In this document: in pieces, positions 1-8,127 of the stretch
Numbering within the stretch: the stretch's first letter is position 1
Layout: each line of letters starts with the position of its first letter
Source: Gemmatimonadota bacterium
GTDB lineage: Bacteria > Gemmatimonadota > Gemmatimonadetes > Longimicrobiales > Gaopeijiaceae
Length of the DNA stretch: 48,670 nt
Direction: 5' to 3'
Assembly: GCA_007121555.1 (NCBI GenBank)
Contig: SKKH01000048.1
Span: 1-48,670 of the forward strand
Made by a program: the position numbers and the translations under genes
Notes under the pieces: model-generated
Seen by the model: only the letters and a program-made list of their open reading frames with translations
What the model was told of the DNA's origin: nothing
The model's database searches: none

Positions 1-261
1 GGACGAGGACCAGGCGACGGCGGCGCCGGGAATCTCCTCTCCCTCGGGATCCCGGACCACTGCGGTGAGCTGCATGGTCTCGTCGATCCGGAGCTGTGAG
101 TCCGGCGCGGTCACGTCGATGGAGGCCACGGTGGGACCCGTGGGGCTGTCACTGCATCCCACCAGGAGGAGGGCCGCCAACACGGTGATGACAACACCCT
201 TCCGTCGACGCTTCCTGGGCCCGAGGGAAGGGAGCGGACGGCGAGTTGGAGGCTTGGGCAT
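1..261 (-). CDS. Lipoprotein with bacterial Ig-like domain (N-terminal part, cut by window edge)
   Basis: Reading the minus strand from the ATG at 261 gives 87 open codons running off the left edge. The N-terminus has a long basic stretch (RKRRRKG, about residues 16-22), a hydrophobic core and the lipobox LLLVGC with the acylated Cys at residue 36. A short SPTGPT linker follows, then a strand pattern (VASIDVTAPDSQLRIDETMQ) typical of Big_2/BID-type Ig-like domains. The product is therefore probably a surface or periplasmic lipoprotein with one or more Ig-like repeats. Ligand and full length cannot be seen. The start is chosen because it places the basic n-region correctly before the lipobox. 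Confidence 0.72.
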   Translation of the reverse strand, partial: MPKPPTRRPLPSLGPRKRRRKGVVITVLAALLLVGCSDSPTGPTVASIDVTAPDSQLRIDETMQLTAVVRDPEGEEIPGAAVAWSSS

Positions 262-444
262 GGTGAGTTGGACTGAGGTGGAGGCGACCCGGGGGTCGGG
301 TCTCCCGCTGTTGACCGGCTTTGACATCTTCCCCGAACTTCATGGCAGGGAGGAACCGACTGGTCGATAGGCTCGAGGCCCGTCGAAAACTCTAGTACAG
401 ATTATCGGTCCCGACGGTCCCCGAACAGGAACGGGTGCAGCGCC

Positions 445-879
445 ATGTCAGGAGAGATCACGATCCCGGAGGGGGTGATTCCGGTGGTGGCCGCAGTCAC
501 TCAACGCGATGGACGCTTTCTGGTGGCGTGCCGGGAGGCCACGTCCCGTCACGGGGGGCTCTGGGAATTTCCAGGGGGGAAGCTCCTTCGCGGCGAGGGG
601 GTGGTGGAGGGATTGGCTCGGGAACTCGACGAGGAGCTGGCGGTGACGGTGGAGCGGGTGGGGGAACTCCGGTTCCGGACGCGGGATCCGGGTTCTCTCT
701 ACCTGATCTTCTTCTTCGACGTCTGGATCCGGGGAGAGCCCCGGGCACTGGAGCACCAGGCCCTGGCCTGGCATTCCCCCAGCGAACTCCGGAACCTGCC
801 CCTGGCCCCCTCCGACGCCCGATTCGTGAACGAGGTGCTCCCCGCCTCCGGTCCGATCAGTCCCCCTCGACCCGAATGA
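445..879 (+). CDS. Nudix hydrolase, MutT-like
   Basis: The 144-residue protein has a nearly canonical Nudix box: GGK at 44-46, the first Glu at 51 and REL-DEE at 59-64, fitting G-x5-E-x7-RE-U-x-EE-x-G-U except that the final Gly is Ala (EELAV). Nudix enzymes hydrolyse nucleoside diphosphate-linked compounds using Mg2+ held by the Glu cluster. Length and the WEFPGGK lead-in resemble MutT/8-oxo-dGTP-type pyrophosphohydrolases, but substrate cannot be assigned from sequence. It is a single gene, divergent from the lipoprotein at 1-261, and its 3' end overlaps the convergent NlpE-like gene by 23 bases. The ATG at 445 begins just before the conserved first strand. Confidence 0.88.
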   Translation: MSGEITIPEGVIPVVAAVTQRDGRFLVACREATSRHGGLWEFPGGKLLRGEGVVEGLARELDEELAVTVERVGELRFRTRDPGSLYLIFFFDVWIRGEPRALEHQALAWHSPSELRNLPLAPSDARFVNEVLPASGPISPPRPE

Positions 880-1444
880 GTTCGTAGGGGAGGTCGGACT
901 CGATCCAATCGCCCTCCCGGTCCAGCAGGCGGAGGGTGTCGACGGAGAGTCGGGCCATGTACGCACGTGGAGGACCATCCGGAGCACCCTCCAGCCGAAG
1001 CACCGGAGCTTCGGGCCGGGCTTCCAGGACCCCCGGCTCCTCTCCCCATCGTCCCACTGTTGTGAAGGTGGCGTCCTCCCCGTCCACGGCCTCCAGGTAG
1101 GTCTCTCTCAGGACGTAGAGTCGGACCCCCGGAACGAGGGTCAGCTTGGTACGAATGCCCGGACAGCTGGCGCAGGGAAGGGTCCCCTGGAAGAAGAGAG
1201 CATCGGGGTGGACGTCGGTCTCCAGCTCCGTGACCAGCGTTTCGTATCCCAGATCGGAATGATCCGTGACCGTTCCCGGATCCTCGCCCGGGGGGTCCGC
1301 CCATGCCTGGGCGGTGGCCCGATCGGGGGAGCCGCCCAGGGGCACCCCGTCGGCATCCTGGGCCACGTCGCCGCCGCCGGACGCCGCATCGCATCCGCCC
1401 AGGAGGAGGGCTGCGCTCAGGAGAGCTGGAACGAGTCGAATCAT
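857..1444 (-). CDS. NlpE-like lipoprotein
   Basis: The 195-residue protein has a lipoprotein signal peptide with lipobox LLGGC (Cys 18) and a low-complexity linker. The C-terminal domain contains FFQGTLPCASCPGIRTKLTL, matching the N-terminal domain of NlpE/CutF, including its CxxC (Cys 91 and 94). NlpE is an outer-membrane lipoprotein that senses surface contact and copper or envelope stress in enterobacteria. Here only the CxxC-bearing domain is present, so signalling through a Cpx-like system is not implied. It is probably exported and lipidated. The gene converges on the Nudix gene with overlapping stop regions. No Shine-Dalgarno sequence is obvious before the ATG at 1444. Confidence 0.82.
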   Translation of the reverse strand: MIRLVPALLSAALLLGGCDAASGGGDVAQDADGVPLGGSPDRATAQAWADPPGEDPGTVTDHSDLGYETLVTELETDVHPDALFFQGTLPCASCPGIRTKLTLVPGVRLYVLRETYLEAVDGEDATFTTVGRWGEEPGVLEARPEAPVLRLEGAPDGPPRAYMARLSVDTLRLLDREGDWIESDLPYELIRVEGD

Positions 1445-1605
1445 GGGGCGCCGGAGGGTGGTCGGTGCAGCCGAAGGGTCGGTTGAAGAGGGGAAAGGAA
1501 GCGCGAACGAATCCTTCCCCTACTCAGAATAGAACACCCCGCCCCGGGAGAGAAGAGGGATCGGAGGTGGTAGGACTTCCGCCCGCGAATCTCTGACTCA
1601 CCACA

Positions 1606-3345
1606 CTAGATCACCATGAGGAGCATGATCAGCCCCAGCGCTCCCACCAGGAGGACCATCATCACGGTCATGGACACCCTGAAGGTGGTGGAGGAGGTCT
1701 CGCCGGGGCTCGAGATGGGCACCGGCTCGGCTCCGGACAGGGCCCGAATCCATCGGACGGGATCGATCCCGGCCCGGGCCACGGTGCCCGCGGCCCCCCA
1801 CGACGCCCCCTCCCACCACTTGAAGAACCGTTCCACCGGCACCACGGTGGCGTTCCACGCCCGCTCGGCGGAGACTCGATAGAACCAGTCGGTGTCGAGC
1901 TGGATCTTGGGTTTGGGCTTCAGATAGGCCACGATGGCGAAGAAGGCCAGGGCGGTGAAGAGGAGGAGCTGGAAGCCCTTCTTCAGATTCTTCAGTTCAT
2001 AGGGATCGAAGTCCACCACGCCACCGGGGAGGATGGCGTAGAGGGGGTCGGGCCAGATCCCCAGGATCACGTTCAGGGCGGCTCCGATTCCCATGGCGGC
2101 GTACATGTTCCACGGGATGGCGACCGTCTTCACCGGCTCCTTGGGCGCGTCGCCGAACCAGGTGAAGTAGGGCAGCTTGAGCCCCACCGAGAGGAAGGTA
2201 CCCACCGAGGCCAGGTGGAGGAGGAGCACCACGGTGGGCGTACTGGCGTACTCGGCGGCGCTGATGGTCATGGGCTTCGAGATGAAGCCCGAGAAGAAGG
2301 GCGCCGATGAGATGGAGAGGGCGGCCACCATATAGAACCAGAAGGTGGCCGGAATCTGCCGCATGAGCCCGCCCAGCTCGGTCATCTTGCTCCGGCCCGT
2401 GGCGTAGATCACCGCCCCGGTGGCCATGAAGAGGAGTCCCTTGTAGAGGATGTGGGTGTAGGCGTGGGAGGTGGCGCCCTGGAGCGCCAGCTCGGTGCCG
2501 ATCCCGATGCCGGTCACCATGAACCCGACCTGGCTCACGATGTGGTAGGCCAGGACCCGCCGGATGTCGTTGGAGAGGATCGCGTAGGTGACGCCCCAGA
2601 GGGCCATCAGGAGACCGGCCCAGATCAGGACCTCCCATCCCAGGTAGCCCCGGGCCAGGGTGTAGACCGCCGTCTTCGTGGTGAAGGCCGAGAGGAAGAC
2701 GCTCCCGGTGATGGTTCCCCGGGGGTAGGCGTCGGCGATCCACGCGTGGAAGGGGACCACGGCGGCGTTCACGGCGAACCCGCCCAGGATCAGCCAGGTG
2801 GCCGCACTGGGCTCGAACGCCGTGAAGGCGATGGAGCCGGTCTGGGAGATGTGCCAGAGGGCTCCCCCCATGAGGAGGCTCCCCCCGAGGAGGTGGACGA
2901 AGAGGTAGCGCATCGCCGAGGCGTACGACTCCTCCGTGCGCCGGGCCCAGACCAGGTAGGCCGAGGCGAAGGCCATGATCTCCCAGAAGAAGAACAGGGT
3001 GAAGAGATCCCCTGCGAAGACCGCCCCGAGTCCGCTTCCCGCGTAGAGGAGGGCGCTGACCTGCTGTCCCGTGTCCCGGAGGTGGAGCGCATACACCCCC
3101 GCCACCAGCGCCACCAGGGCGAAGATCCAGCCGAAGACCAGGGCCAGGGTGTCCACATACAGGGGGACCAGTTCGAAGGTGGCGAAGCTCCAGGTGGCCT
3201 GATCGCCGCTCTCGAGCCCCCCAAGGTGAAGCAGCGCCAGCACCGGGGGCACGAGGAAGGCCCAGGCCCGGGCGTTGCGGGGCACGAGGGGCAGGAGGAG
3301 CGCCCCGAGAATGAGGATGAGACCCGGAGGGAGGAGTCCGAACAT
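1606..3345 (-). CDS. Mrp-operon antiporter-like subunit D, long form (third antiporter module)
   Basis: This 579-residue polytopic protein is of the Proton_antipo_M family (NuoL/M/N and MrpA/D). The core (about residues 60-420) keeps the TM5-type Glu (FFFWEIMAF, Glu 122) and the TM8-type Lys (FTTKTAVY, Lys 224). The TM7 position that is Lys in MrpD and NuoM is Asn here (FAVNAAVVPFHAW, Asn 193). From memory, the related family often annotated as Na+/H+ antiporter subunit D also has Asn there. The roughly 150-residue C-terminal extension contains a conserved-looking LDTDWFYR segment and a final TM helix. It is the last gene of the mrp operon, 3 bases after the 100-residue gene. Its role as an ion-translocating or structural module is inferred. 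Confidence 0.85.
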   Translation of the reverse strand: MFGLLPPGLILILGALLLPLVPRNARAWAFLVPPVLALLHLGGLESGDQATWSFATFELVPLYVDTLALVFGWIFALVALVAGVYALHLRDTGQQVSALLYAGSGLGAVFAGDLFTLFFFWEIMAFASAYLVWARRTEESYASAMRYLFVHLLGGSLLMGGALWHISQTGSIAFTAFEPSAATWLILGGFAVNAAVVPFHAWIADAYPRGTITGSVFLSAFTTKTAVYTLARGYLGWEVLIWAGLLMALWGVTYAILSNDIRRVLAYHIVSQVGFMVTGIGIGTELALQGATSHAYTHILYKGLLFMATGAVIYATGRSKMTELGGLMRQIPATFWFYMVAALSISSAPFFSGFISKPMTISAAEYASTPTVVLLLHLASVGTFLSVGLKLPYFTWFGDAPKEPVKTVAIPWNMYAAMGIGAALNVILGIWPDPLYAILPGGVVDFDPYELKNLKKGFQLLLFTALAFFAIVAYLKPKPKIQLDTDWFYRVSAERAWNATVVPVERFFKWWEGASWGAAGTVARAGIDPVRWIRALSGAEPVPISSPGETSSTTFRVSMTVMMVLLVGALGLIMLLMVI

Positions 3346-3348
3346 GGC

Positions 3349-3651
3349 TCAGCCCTCCCCGGAAGACGAGGGGGTCCGATGGGCGTCCGCGTCGGGTCGG
3401 GCGGCCGGGGTCTGGGTGGACCAGTCCCCCTCGGTATCCGTCTCCGAATAGAAGTCCTCGGGACGGTCCAGGACCGGGCTCACGAGTCCCTTGGCCAGGT
3501 ACGAGAGGAGGAGGCAGCCCAGGAGGCCGAAAATGGCGAAGAAGAGGGCGAAGTCCCAGATGTAGACCGGAGCCGTGTCGCCCAGAAAGCCCAGGATCAC
3601 CGAGCCCAGCAGGCCCGCGCCGAAGAGGAGTCGCCAGTGTCTGGTCTGCAT
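3349..3651 (-). CDS. Small two-helix membrane protein in the mrp operon
   Basis: The protein has 100 residues, with two hydrophobic stretches (about 9-24 and 29-56) followed by a hydrophilic acidic tail containing LDRPEDFYSETD. The ATG at 3651 overlaps the stop of the upstream antiporter gene (ATGA), and the stop lies 3 bases before the next antiporter gene, so it is co-translated with two antiporter modules. I do not recognise a named Mrp subunit. Its position suggests a small accessory subunit that helps dock the third antiporter module. This is inference from context only. Confidence 0.78.
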   Translation of the reverse strand: MQTRHWRLLFGAGLLGSVILGFLGDTAPVYIWDFALFFAIFGLLGCLLLSYLAKGLVSPVLDRPEDFYSETDTEGDWSTQTPAARPDADAHRTPSSSGEG

Positions 3652-5153
3652 CAGCCGCCTCCGGAGAAGGAGACTCCGGTCACCGACTCCACGATGGCTT
3701 CGGCCACGGAGAAGAAGCCGAAGATCCCATCGGGGTGGATTCCGAGGAGGAGCGAGAGGAGCATGGTCACCACGATGGGGCCCACCATGAAGATCGAGGC
3801 CTCGCCGAAGCGGGGGTGCTCCTCGGAGCTCCGGAAGAAGGCCCGGGTCACGATGGGCACGAGGTAGGCCGCGTTGAGGAGTCCGCTCACGAGGAGCACT
3901 CCCAGGAAGATGAGGAGTTCGGCGTCCACCGATCCGGCCGCCAGGTACCACTTGGATACGAAGCCCCCGACCAGGGGCACGCCGGCCAGCCCCACCGCCC
4001 CCACACCGAAGGCGGCCATGGTGATGGGCATCTGGCGTCCGATGCCGTCGAGCTGGCTCACCTTCTTCTTCCCGGTGTGGATGTAGATGGCCCCGGCGCA
4101 GAAGAAGAGGGTGATCTTCATGGCGGCGTGGGTCACCATGTGGAAGGCCGCCCCCAGCATGGCCTGGGGCACGAGAAGTGCGATCCCCAGGACGATGTAG
4201 GAGAGGTGGCCCACGGTGGAGTAGGCCAGCCGGGCCTTCAGGTCGTCCTTTGTCATGGCGATGAGCGAGGCCAGCACGATGGTGGCGCCCGCGAAGGTGG
4301 CCAGGACGATGGCGGCGCCCATGTCCCCGAAGAGTTCGGGGCCGAAGACGTATCCCACCAGCCGCACGAAGCCGAACACACCGGCCTTCACCACCGCCAC
4401 TGCATGGAGGAGCGCCGAGACCGGAGTGGGCGCGATCATGGCGTTGGGCAGCCACGACTGGAGGGGCATCACACCGGCCTTCACCCCGAAGCCGATGGCG
4501 AAGAGGATGAAGATGGTCCAGAGCATGGGAGCTCCGGCCCCGGCGTCCAGGAATCCACCGGGCACGAAGTCCAGGGTGCCGGTGACCCCGTAGATCAGGG
4601 CGATCCCACCCACCAGGGCGATGCCCGCCGTGATGGCGTAGACCAGGTACTGTCGACCGATCCGGTAGGCCTTCTCCGAGCCTGCGTGGATGACCAGGGG
4701 ATACGTGGCCACCGAGAGGATTTCGTAGAAGAGTACGAAGGTCAGGAGGTTCGCCGAAAAACAGATCCCGATCGTGGCCGAGAGACAGACGGCCAGCATG
4801 CTGAAGAACCGGCTCTGCTTCCGTTCCTTCCCCCCGCGCATGTACCCGATGGCGTAGAACGAGGTGAGGATCCACAGGAAGGAGGCCGACATGGCGAAGA
4901 GGAGTCCCGCCGGATCCACCCGGAGGGCCAACTCGATGCCGGGGGCGATCTCCAGCAGTTCCACCCCGTAGCGCTGTCCCGCCAGGACACCGGGGATCAT
5001 GCTGGCCACGAGCCCGAACTTCAGGATCGAGGCCAGGATGGTCCACGTCTCCCTCAGATTCCGGTTGCGCTCGCCGGTGAGAGGAATGGCCACCGCCGCC
5101 AAGGCGGAGACCAGGATGGCGAGAAGTGGGGCCCAGTTCAGGAGCTGATCCAT
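3651..5153 (-). CDS. Mrp-type cation/proton antiporter subunit D-like (second antiporter module)
   Basis: This is a 500-residue Proton_antipo_M membrane protein. Key charged positions of the family are present: Glu 144 (VLFYEILSV), Lys 225 (GFGVKAGVMPLQSWLP), and the His 250/Lys 256 pair in LLHAVAVVKAGVF, which resembles the NuoL/MrpA lineage more than classical MrpD. It may therefore stand in for the N-terminal antiporter domain of MrpA, which is not encoded as a fusion here. The ATG at 5153 follows the stop of mrpD by 3 bases, and the gene's own stop overlaps the next start (ATGA). The protein is an inner-membrane, ion-translocating module of a multi-subunit complex. Confidence 0.9.
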   Translation of the reverse strand: MDQLLNWAPLLAILVSALAAVAIPLTGERNRNLRETWTILASILKFGLVASMIPGVLAGQRYGVELLEIAPGIELALRVDPAGLLFAMSASFLWILTSFYAIGYMRGGKERKQSRFFSMLAVCLSATIGICFSANLLTFVLFYEILSVATYPLVIHAGSEKAYRIGRQYLVYAITAGIALVGGIALIYGVTGTLDFVPGGFLDAGAGAPMLWTIFILFAIGFGVKAGVMPLQSWLPNAMIAPTPVSALLHAVAVVKAGVFGFVRLVGYVFGPELFGDMGAAIVLATFAGATIVLASLIAMTKDDLKARLAYSTVGHLSYIVLGIALLVPQAMLGAAFHMVTHAAMKITLFFCAGAIYIHTGKKKVSQLDGIGRQMPITMAAFGVGAVGLAGVPLVGGFVSKWYLAAGSVDAELLIFLGVLLVSGLLNAAYLVPIVTRAFFRSSEEHPRFGEASIFMVGPIVVTMLLSLLLGIHPDGIFGFFSVAEAIVESVTGVSFSGGG

Positions 5154-5156
5154 ATC

Positions 5157-6677
5157 TCAGCCTCCCAGCGGGGCCACGACGCGCTCCAGGAGCGCGCTGA
5201 TGATCACGAAGTTGAACACACCCACCAGGATGACTCCAGCGGCCAGGATGGCGATGGGGATGAACATGGAGGCCGGTGGATCGCCCTGGGGATGGTCCGG
5301 TGTCGTCTCGTCCTTCTCCCCGCCTTCCTCCCTGGAGGTCTCGGCCGGATCCTCACCCGGGTCCCGGAAGATCATCTCGGTCACCCGGAAGAAGTAGACG
5401 GCGGAGAGGAGGGACGACACGATGATCACGGCGAACCAGATCCAGGCCCCCGCCTCCACCGCTCCCAGCAGGAGGTAGAACTTCGAGAAGAATCCGGCGG
5501 TGGGCGGAATTCCCACCATGCCGAGGATTCCGATCACGAAGGCGTACATGGTCCAGGGCATGGAACGTCCCAGCCCCTTCATGTCCGGGATCCGGGTCAC
5601 ACCGGTCCGGAGCCGAACGGCCCCTCCGATGAGGAAGAGCAGGCCCTTCATCAGCGCGTGGTTCACGATGTGGAGCAGGCCGCCGATGAGGCCGATGGGG
5701 TTGGCCAGCCCGATTCCGAGGCCCACATAGGCGATCTGTCCCACCGAGGAGTAGGCCAGCATTCGCCGATAGTCATGCTGGGCGATGGCCAGGATCGAGC
5801 CGTACAGAATCCCGGCCGCCGAAAGCCAGCCAATGGTAGCCGTGATGGGCAGGGTCTCGGTGAAGAAGCCCGGCGGAAAGACGTCGAGAAAGAGCCGGAT
5901 GATGGCGTACGCCGACACCTTCGTCATGATGGGGGCAATGAGCCCCGCCGCCACGGTAGGCGCGTTGTGGTAGACGTCGGGCATCCAGAAGTGCATGGGG
6001 AAGAGGGCCATCTTCAGGGCCAGCCCCACGACCATGAGGGCCGCCGCCGTCATGACCGCCCGGTTCTCCATGAGCTCGGGAAGGAGCCCGGAGAGGTCCG
6101 CCATGTTCAGCGTTCCCGCCGAGAAATAGAGGAAGCCGACGCCCAGCAGGTAGAATCCGCCCCCCGCCGCGCCGATGAGGAGATACCTCAGGGTGGCGAA
6201 GGGCCCTCCCCTCTCTCCGATGGCCAGGAGCGCGTAGGCGGCCAGGGCGGCGATCTCGAGGAAGACGTAGAGGTTGAAGACGTCTCCCGTGAGGGTCATC
6301 CCGGCGAGCCCCGCGATGAGCAGCGCCATGGAGGGGTAGGCGAAGGTGGCCTTCCCCGGCGACTCGAAGTGGAGGGACCGGGGAGCGTAGATGAACACCA
6401 CCACACCGATGAAGGTGATGAGGGTGGTCATGTAGGCCGCGAGGTGATCGAGGACGAACTCGATCCCGATGGGGGGAATCCAGCCGCCCATGGCGTATCG
6501 GATGGCCTGTCCCGAGGAGACGACCTCCACGAGTCCCAGAACCGAGACCAGGAAGGAGGCCCCCGCGCCCATGAGGGCCAGGAAATAGCCCGCTCGCTGA
6601 CTCTTCAGCCCCGCCAGGAGGCTGAGAAGTGCTGCGAGGAGGAGTAGGGTCGGGATCAGGGCGGGAATCTGGCTCAC
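5157..6677 (-). CDS. mrpD: Multi-subunit Na+/H+ antiporter subunit MrpD
   Basis: This 506-residue polytopic protein matches MrpD/MnhD best of the three antiporter modules. It has GDVFNLYVFLEIAALAAYAL with the essential TM5 Glu (Glu 141), LKMALFPMHFWMPDVYHNAP with the TM7 Lys (Lys 222), and Lys 253 in TM8. MrpD is one of the two proton- and cation-translocating subunits of Mrp complexes, which exchange cytoplasmic Na+ or K+ for protons. The ATG at 6677 overlaps the stop of mrpC (ATGA). A charged cytoplasmic insert, rich in Glu, Asp and Lys, lies near residues 430-460. Confidence 0.93.
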   Translation of the reverse strand: MSQIPALIPTLLLLAALLSLLAGLKSQRAGYFLALMGAGASFLVSVLGLVEVVSSGQAIRYAMGGWIPPIGIEFVLDHLAAYMTTLITFIGVVVFIYAPRSLHFESPGKATFAYPSMALLIAGLAGMTLTGDVFNLYVFLEIAALAAYALLAIGERGGPFATLRYLLIGAAGGGFYLLGVGFLYFSAGTLNMADLSGLLPELMENRAVMTAAALMVVGLALKMALFPMHFWMPDVYHNAPTVAAGLIAPIMTKVSAYAIIRLFLDVFPPGFFTETLPITATIGWLSAAGILYGSILAIAQHDYRRMLAYSSVGQIAYVGLGIGLANPIGLIGGLLHIVNHALMKGLLFLIGGAVRLRTGVTRIPDMKGLGRSMPWTMYAFVIGILGMVGIPPTAGFFSKFYLLLGAVEAGAWIWFAVIIVSSLLSAVYFFRVTEMIFRDPGEDPAETSREEGGEKDETTPDHPQGDPPASMFIPIAILAAGVILVGVFNFVIISALLERVVAPLGG

Positions 6678-7051
6678 CCCGATTCCCTCATGCGCCTGAG
6701 GATCACCTCTTCATCGAGGCTGCCGTATCGTTTGTAGGTCAGGAGAAGAAGGGCGAGGGCTACCCCCGTGATGGCCACACCGACCACGATGGCGGTGAGG
6801 ACGATGACCTGGGGGAGGGGGTTCATATACTGCGTGGGCTCCGTGCCCAGCTCCTCCAGATAGACGGGAATCGTGGCCCCGCTCTTGTTGGCCCCCTGGA
6901 TGAAAAAGAGGTAGATGGAGGTCTGGAAGATCGTCATCCCGATGATCTTCTTCAGGAGGTTCCGCTTCATCGTCATGCCGTACAGCCCGATCCCCATGAG
7001 TACGGCGATGAGGATGTAGGGGTAGCGACCCGCGAAGAATTCAATGGTCAC
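6674..7051 (-). CDS. mrpC: Multi-subunit Na+/H+ antiporter subunit MrpC (NuoK-like)
   Basis: The 125-residue protein has three TM segments. It carries the MrpC/NuoK hallmarks IGMTIFQTSIYLFFI and NPLPQVIVLTAIVVGVAI. MrpC is the NuoK-like subunit that links the antiporter modules in the membrane arm. Length is normal for the family. Its stop overlaps the mrpD start by four bases, and the gene lies 43 bases after mrpB, the widest spacing inside this operon. It acts only as part of the assembled complex. Confidence 0.95.
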   Translation of the reverse strand: MTIEFFAGRYPYILIAVLMGIGLYGMTMKRNLLKKIIGMTIFQTSIYLFFIQGANKSGATIPVYLEELGTEPTQYMNPLPQVIVLTAIVVGVAITGVALALLLLTYKRYGSLDEEVILRRMRESG

Positions 7052-7094
7052 CGGCTTCCTCCCACTCGCGCTCTCGTCACTGCACCTCTCCCGT

Positions 7095-7526
7095 TCACGC
7101 CGTGCCTCCGGTCGTCAGCGCATCATAGATCGCCACCAGCGCCCCCCAGACCAGAAACCCTATGAAGACCTCGGCGAAGAAGATTCCCCAGTACCTGAGC
7201 TCCACCCCATCGACCCCCGGAACGGCATAGCCGTACTCCAGGAAGTTCCCGCCGAAGACCACCGACATGAAGCCGAGGATGGTGAAGGCCAGCGCGCCGA
7301 AACCAGCCAGATAGAGACCGGCCGATTGGGGGAAGCGTTCGAAGGACTCCTCCCCCTGGGCGATCCGGAGGAGGATGATGGAGGCCGCCAGCATGACGCC
7401 GCCCTGGAAGCCCCCACCCGGATCGTAGTGGCCATGGGTCACCACATAGAGGGCGAAGATCTGGATCAGGGGCACGATGGCCCTGGAAACCACGTCCAGG
7501 AAGGTGGACTCGTATCGACTGGTCAT
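7095..7526 (-). CDS. mrpB: Multi-subunit Na+/H+ antiporter subunit MrpB
   Basis: The 143-residue, four-helix protein contains the signature HGHYDPGGGFQGGVMLAAS of the MnhB domain and a later GYAVPGVDGVELRYWGIFFAEV region. MrpB is homologous to part of NuoJ-like or MbhF proteins and is essential for Mrp assembly. The start at 7526 overlaps the upstream MbhE-like stop by four bases (ATGA). Domain order and length are ordinary. Confidence 0.94.
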   Translation of the reverse strand: MTSRYESTFLDVVSRAIVPLIQIFALYVVTHGHYDPGGGFQGGVMLAASIILLRIAQGEESFERFPQSAGLYLAGFGALAFTILGFMSVVFGGNFLEYGYAVPGVDGVELRYWGIFFAEVFIGFLVWGALVAIYDALTTGGTA

Positions 7527-7882
7527 CCCCGTGCCCCCTGCTCCGGCGGCTCCGGATCCCCGTCCCCGATCCCCTCGTCGGTCCCGTATCCTTGAGCCAG
7601 AGGGCCTTCGTCGTCGCGTCTGCGAAGAAGGATCAGGAGGCAGGAGAGGGCGGCGGCCACCACCACGATGGCCTCGCCGAAGGTGTCGAAGCCCCGGTAG
7701 TCGGCCAGGACGGCCGTGACCATGTTCGGGGTGTTCGAGTCCTCCAGCGCATTCTCGATGTAGTAGACCGAGACGTGGGTCGAAGCGGGGGACTGGGGAT
7801 CACCTCTGAGGGGCAGATCCCGGGTGGCCCACATGATGAACCCGGCCATGATCGCGATGAGCACCACTCCCATGAGGCGCAT
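7523..7882 (-). CDS. MbhE-like / MrpA C-terminal-type subunit
   Basis: The 119-residue protein has an N-terminal helix, a periplasmic segment, then VTAVLADYRGFDTFGEAIVVVAAAL, the motif shared by MbhE of membrane-bound hydrogenase and by the extreme C-terminus of MrpA. A hydrophilic tail rich in Gly, Glu and Asp follows. In canonical Mrp operons this domain is fused to MrpA; here it is a separate gene overlapping mrpB and the DUF4040 gene. It is a membrane subunit of the complex. The catalytic role is not defined, and assignment rests on motif and context. Confidence 0.85.
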   Translation of the reverse strand: MRLMGVVLIAIMAGFIMWATRDLPLRGDPQSPASTHVSVYYIENALEDSNTPNMVTAVLADYRGFDTFGEAIVVVAAALSCLLILLRRRDDEGPLAQGYGTDEGIGDGDPEPPEQGARG

Positions 7883-8127
7883 CAGTGCTCCTCCTTCCGT
7901 CCGACGAAGCGGAGTGTCACCAGGAGAAAGATCCCTGTGATGGCCGCTCCCAGCGCCGCCTCGGTGAGGGCCACGTCAGGGGCTCCCAGTTCGGCGAAGA
8001 GGAGGGCCATGAGGAAGCTGTAACCCGTCAGGATCCCCACGGCCGCCAGGAGATCGGACACCTCGAGGGCCAGGACGGCGAACATGATGAGAACCAGCAT
8101 GAGCCAGAAGTCGATCTGCCAGGTCAT
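7882..8127 (-). CDS. DUF4040 / MbhD-like subunit of the Mrp complex
   Basis: The 81-residue hydrophobic protein begins MTWQIDFWLM at 8127 and contains ELGAPDVALTEAALGAAITGIFL, the hallmark of the DUF4040/MbhD domain, which is otherwise part of the C-terminal half of MrpA. The ATG overlaps the mrpG stop by four bases (ATGA). A much longer upstream reading of the same frame lacks membrane character and was not used. With the next gene (MbhE-like) it represents a split-out MrpA C-terminus. Confidence 0.87.
   Translation of the reverse strand: MTWQIDFWLMLVLIMFAVLALEVSDLLAAVGILTGYSFLMALLFAELGAPDVALTEAALGAAITGIFLLVTLRFVGRKEEH

Noticed and set aside
321-326. A perfect TTGACA -35 box upstream of the Nudix gene.
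   Set aside because: No acceptable -10 box at 16 to 18 bases on the plus strand (GGCAGG at 17).
1587-1599. The 13-mer CGAATCTCTGACT occurs both after the mrp operon and before uvrA (about 43574).
   Set aside because: A 13-base repeat is expected many times by chance in 48 kb, and the surroundings differ in structure and context.
3735-6647. A 970-codon plus-strand open frame opposite the mrp genes, and many similar long antisense frames elsewhere (for example 2452-3867 and 46894-48609).
   Set aside because: Their products are rich in Gly, Arg, His, Glu and Asp with no domain or membrane pattern. The opposite strand has clear Mrp, GyrA and other families. In GC-rich DNA stop codons are rare in the antisense frames, so these are shadows.
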